7,497 bases of DNA from JBEKYH01 sp049511115. GTDB lineage: Bacteria; Planctomycetota; Phycisphaerae; Tepidisphaerales; Tepidisphaeraceae. The notes below the pieces were generated by a model that was not told the DNA's origin, searched no databases, and was given only the letters and a program-made list of their open reading frames with translations. The position numbers and the translations under genes were made by a program. Of the stretch, positions 6,128-7,497 are shown piece after piece (position 1 is the stretch's first letter; each line of letters begins with the position of its first letter). The stretch is taken from the NCBI GenBank assembly GCA_049511115.1, contig JBEKYH010000248.1, positions 1-7,497 on the forward strand, read 5' to 3'.

Positions 6128-6943
6128 TCACTCCGCTGCTAAAGAGGTTGAGGCCGCGTGGCTGGGACCCGACGCGTGGTGCCATGATGAAAACGTCGCC
6201 AGGATCGCTCCGAGGTAAACCATGCACGCCGGCACCCACATAAGAAGGCCGCCGACCTGCTGGTCTGTTCGGGGCGTAAATCCCCATTGTTCGCGTATCA
6301 AATTTATTAAATCAATCGACCCGGTCGGGTTGGAATACATCGGGCACACCGCTATTGGCGAAAAGGTGATGTAGATGCCCAGCAGGCTGCATCCGACGCA
6401 CCCCGCGAAAAGATAGATCGCCGCCAGGTGCGGCTGCATCCGGTGCGCAGCCACGGGACTGAAAACCGGCCACCAAAACGCTGCTCCCGCCGCAATGAGC
6501 GAAACGATCTGCACATCCAGCACGAGCGGGCTGACCATCGACGCCGTGCAAAGCGCCGGAATGTGCCAGAACCACATGGCGCCGACCCCGGCTGCCCATC
6601 CGAGCGGACTGGCGGTGCGCAACAAATGTTGCGAACGAGTGAAAGCGCCACCTGTCTTTGGAGCCGGCCAGGCAAGTATCCCGCACAGCGGCACGATCAG
6701 GAGCAGTAACAGGTGCTGCGCCATGTGTGCGCTGAACAGGTATCGAGTCGCCAATGTCGCGACTGGCGATACCAGCGCAATAAGATACGCGACGATGCAA
6801 ATTACAAAGAATGCGATTTGCGTCAGCGACGCGCTGCGCCGCCATGCGAGGACGAAATAGAGAATCGCCGCGACGATCGCCACCCCCCACACCGGCGAAC
6901 GCCAAATCCACAGCTCGGTCACAACGTCGAGATTTGTCATCAT
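6128..6943 (-). CDS. ctaG: Cytochrome c oxidase assembly factor CtaG (caa3_CtaG type)
   Basis: This multi-spanning membrane protein belongs to the caa3-type CtaG family, needed for assembly of the oxidase, probably by helping copper reach its Cu centre; it is unrelated to the Cox11 proteins that are also called CtaG. The 271-aa product shows about six to seven hydrophobic segments, the family's HMAQH (H73, H77), 'FWHIPAL' with W126-H127, and 'TDQQVGGLLMW' (226-236). Conserved His residues in the membrane are candidate metal ligands. Cys residues at 181, 185 and 200 are also seen. The frame is open up to an ATG at 6985, but the ATG at 6943 is chosen because its ATGA overlaps the TGA stop of the oxidase subunit III gene by 4 nt, the mark of coupled translation; a second ATG follows directly at 6940. 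It is followed 3 nt later by the small membrane protein. Confidence 0.92.
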   Translation of the reverse strand: MMTNLDVVTELWIWRSPVWGVAIVAAILYFVLAWRRSASLTQIAFFVICIVAYLIALVSPVATLATRYLFSAHMAQHLLLLLIVPLCGILAWPAPKTGGAFTRSQHLLRTASPLGWAAGVGAMWFWHIPALCTASMVSPLVLDVQIVSLIAAGAAFWWPVFSPVAAHRMQPHLAAIYLFAGCVGCSLLGIYITFSPIAVCPMYSNPTGSIDLINLIREQWGFTPRTDQQVGGLLMWVPACMVYLGAILATFSSWHHASGPSHAASTSLAAE

Positions 6944-7497
6944 GCCAGCACCCGCAGGTAAATGACGCTGAAAACCACGATCCAAACCACGTCAACAAAG
7001 TGCCAGTAATACCCAATAGCGCCGAACGCATCCGACTGGCGGCTTGTCAAACGATTGGTTTTTCCCAGGTAGAACATGATGGCCAGCGCGATCAGCCCGC
7101 CGAATACGTGAAGCCCGTGAAAACCCGTGACGGTAAAGAAGGTTGACCCGAAGAGGCTGCTGCTGATGGTCACCCCATTACGCAGCAGCCCCGCGTATTC
7201 GATTCCCTGGTTGACGAGGAACACCGCGCCCAGCGCCAGCGTCAGGCCGAGCCAGTTCACAAACGCCTGCCGGTTTGAATTCCGCAGGGCGTGCTCGGCC
7301 CGCCAAAGTGTGACGCTGCTGGCCAACAGCAGGAACGTAAAGACTCCGGTTCTGCTCACATCCAGCACGTGCGCCGGAGAGTTCTCTCCTGACGCGCGAT
7401 TGAAGACGATGTACGACGACACCAGCAGCAAGAAGAACATCGCCTCGGAAATGATGAAGCAAACCGACGCACACTTGGGCGAGCTGCCGCGCTTGGC
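6940..7497 (-). CDS. ctaE: Cytochrome c oxidase subunit III (5' end outside window)
   Basis: The frame is open from the right edge to a TGA at 6940-6942, giving 185 visible residues. An internal ATG at 7440 is not the true start, because conserved family sequence ('FIISEAMFF', visible residues 14-22, with the membrane Glu E18) lies upstream of and around it. Further subunit III marks are 'FLVNQGIEY' (93-101), GFHGLH (125-130) and YWHFVDVVW (164-172). About five helices are seen; the first one or more are cut off. Subunit III surrounds the catalytic subunit I of A-type haem-copper oxidases and supports proton uptake and stability. The gene overlaps ctaG by 4 nt. The genes for subunits I and II are expected upstream, beyond the window. 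Confidence 0.94.
   Translation of the reverse strand, partial: AKRGSSPKCASVCFIISEAMFFLLLVSSYIVFNRASGENSPAHVLDVSRTGVFTFLLLASSVTLWRAEHALRNSNRQAFVNWLGLTLALGAVFLVNQGIEYAGLLRNGVTISSSLFGSTFFTVTGFHGLHVFGGLIALAIMFYLGKTNRLTSRQSDAFGAIGYYWHFVDVVWIVVFSVIYLRVLA

Noticed and set aside
6944..6985. Longer CtaG start at 6985
   Set aside because: It would overlap the subunit III gene by about 45 nt; the ATGA overlap at 6943 is the standard arrangement.

Overview
The window looks like a chromosomal segment of a GC-rich, aerobically respiring Gram-negative bacterium. The gene order and protein style (cytochrome b fused to a c-type haem domain, a P450, a PAS sensor protein) would fit Acidobacteria, Planctomycetes, Verrucomicrobia or a related lineage. 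There is no rRNA or other marker gene, so this placement is a weak inference. Every intact gene lies on the minus strand, so transcription runs from the right end of the window to the left.

Right part (about 7497 down to 2938): a tightly packed respiratory operon. In transcription order it holds the 5'-truncated cytochrome c oxidase subunit III (ctaE), the oxidase copper-assembly factor ctaG, a 73-aa two-helix membrane protein of unknown function, a Rieske iron-sulfur protein, a long cytochrome b fused at its C-terminus to a mono-haem cytochrome c, and protoheme IX farnesyltransferase (ctaB). Gaps are -4, 3, 1, 19 and 11 nt. The layout suggests one module that makes a quinol:cytochrome c reductase and an A-type terminal oxidase together, plus the enzyme making the haem O precursor and the factor inserting copper. 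The cytochrome b has the b6-type spacing of haem-ligating histidines and a PDWY Qo motif, but seems to lack the cysteine that binds the extra haem in b6f. The fused cytochrome c probably does the job of cytochrome c1. Oxidase subunits I and II would be expected just beyond the right edge.

Middle (2937-2682): a 256-bp gap. Its plus strand carries a short, coding-like remnant resembling the end of the membrane domain of a CLC chloride channel. It ends on the palindrome TGATCA, which also supplies the stop codon of ctaB on the other strand.

Left part (2681-939): one 580-aa protein that joins an N-terminal Clp-N double repeat (the substrate/adaptor-binding domain of ClpA/ClpC chaperones) to a complete cytochrome P450. 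This unusual architecture is the most striking item in the window. It is followed by a 281-bp gap with several hairpins. The strongest is an intrinsic terminator on the minus strand, and there is a possible leader hairpin before the last gene. That gene is a 3'-truncated PAS-domain sensor protein running off the left edge.

No tRNA, rRNA, CRISPR array, insertion sequence or phage gene was recognised.
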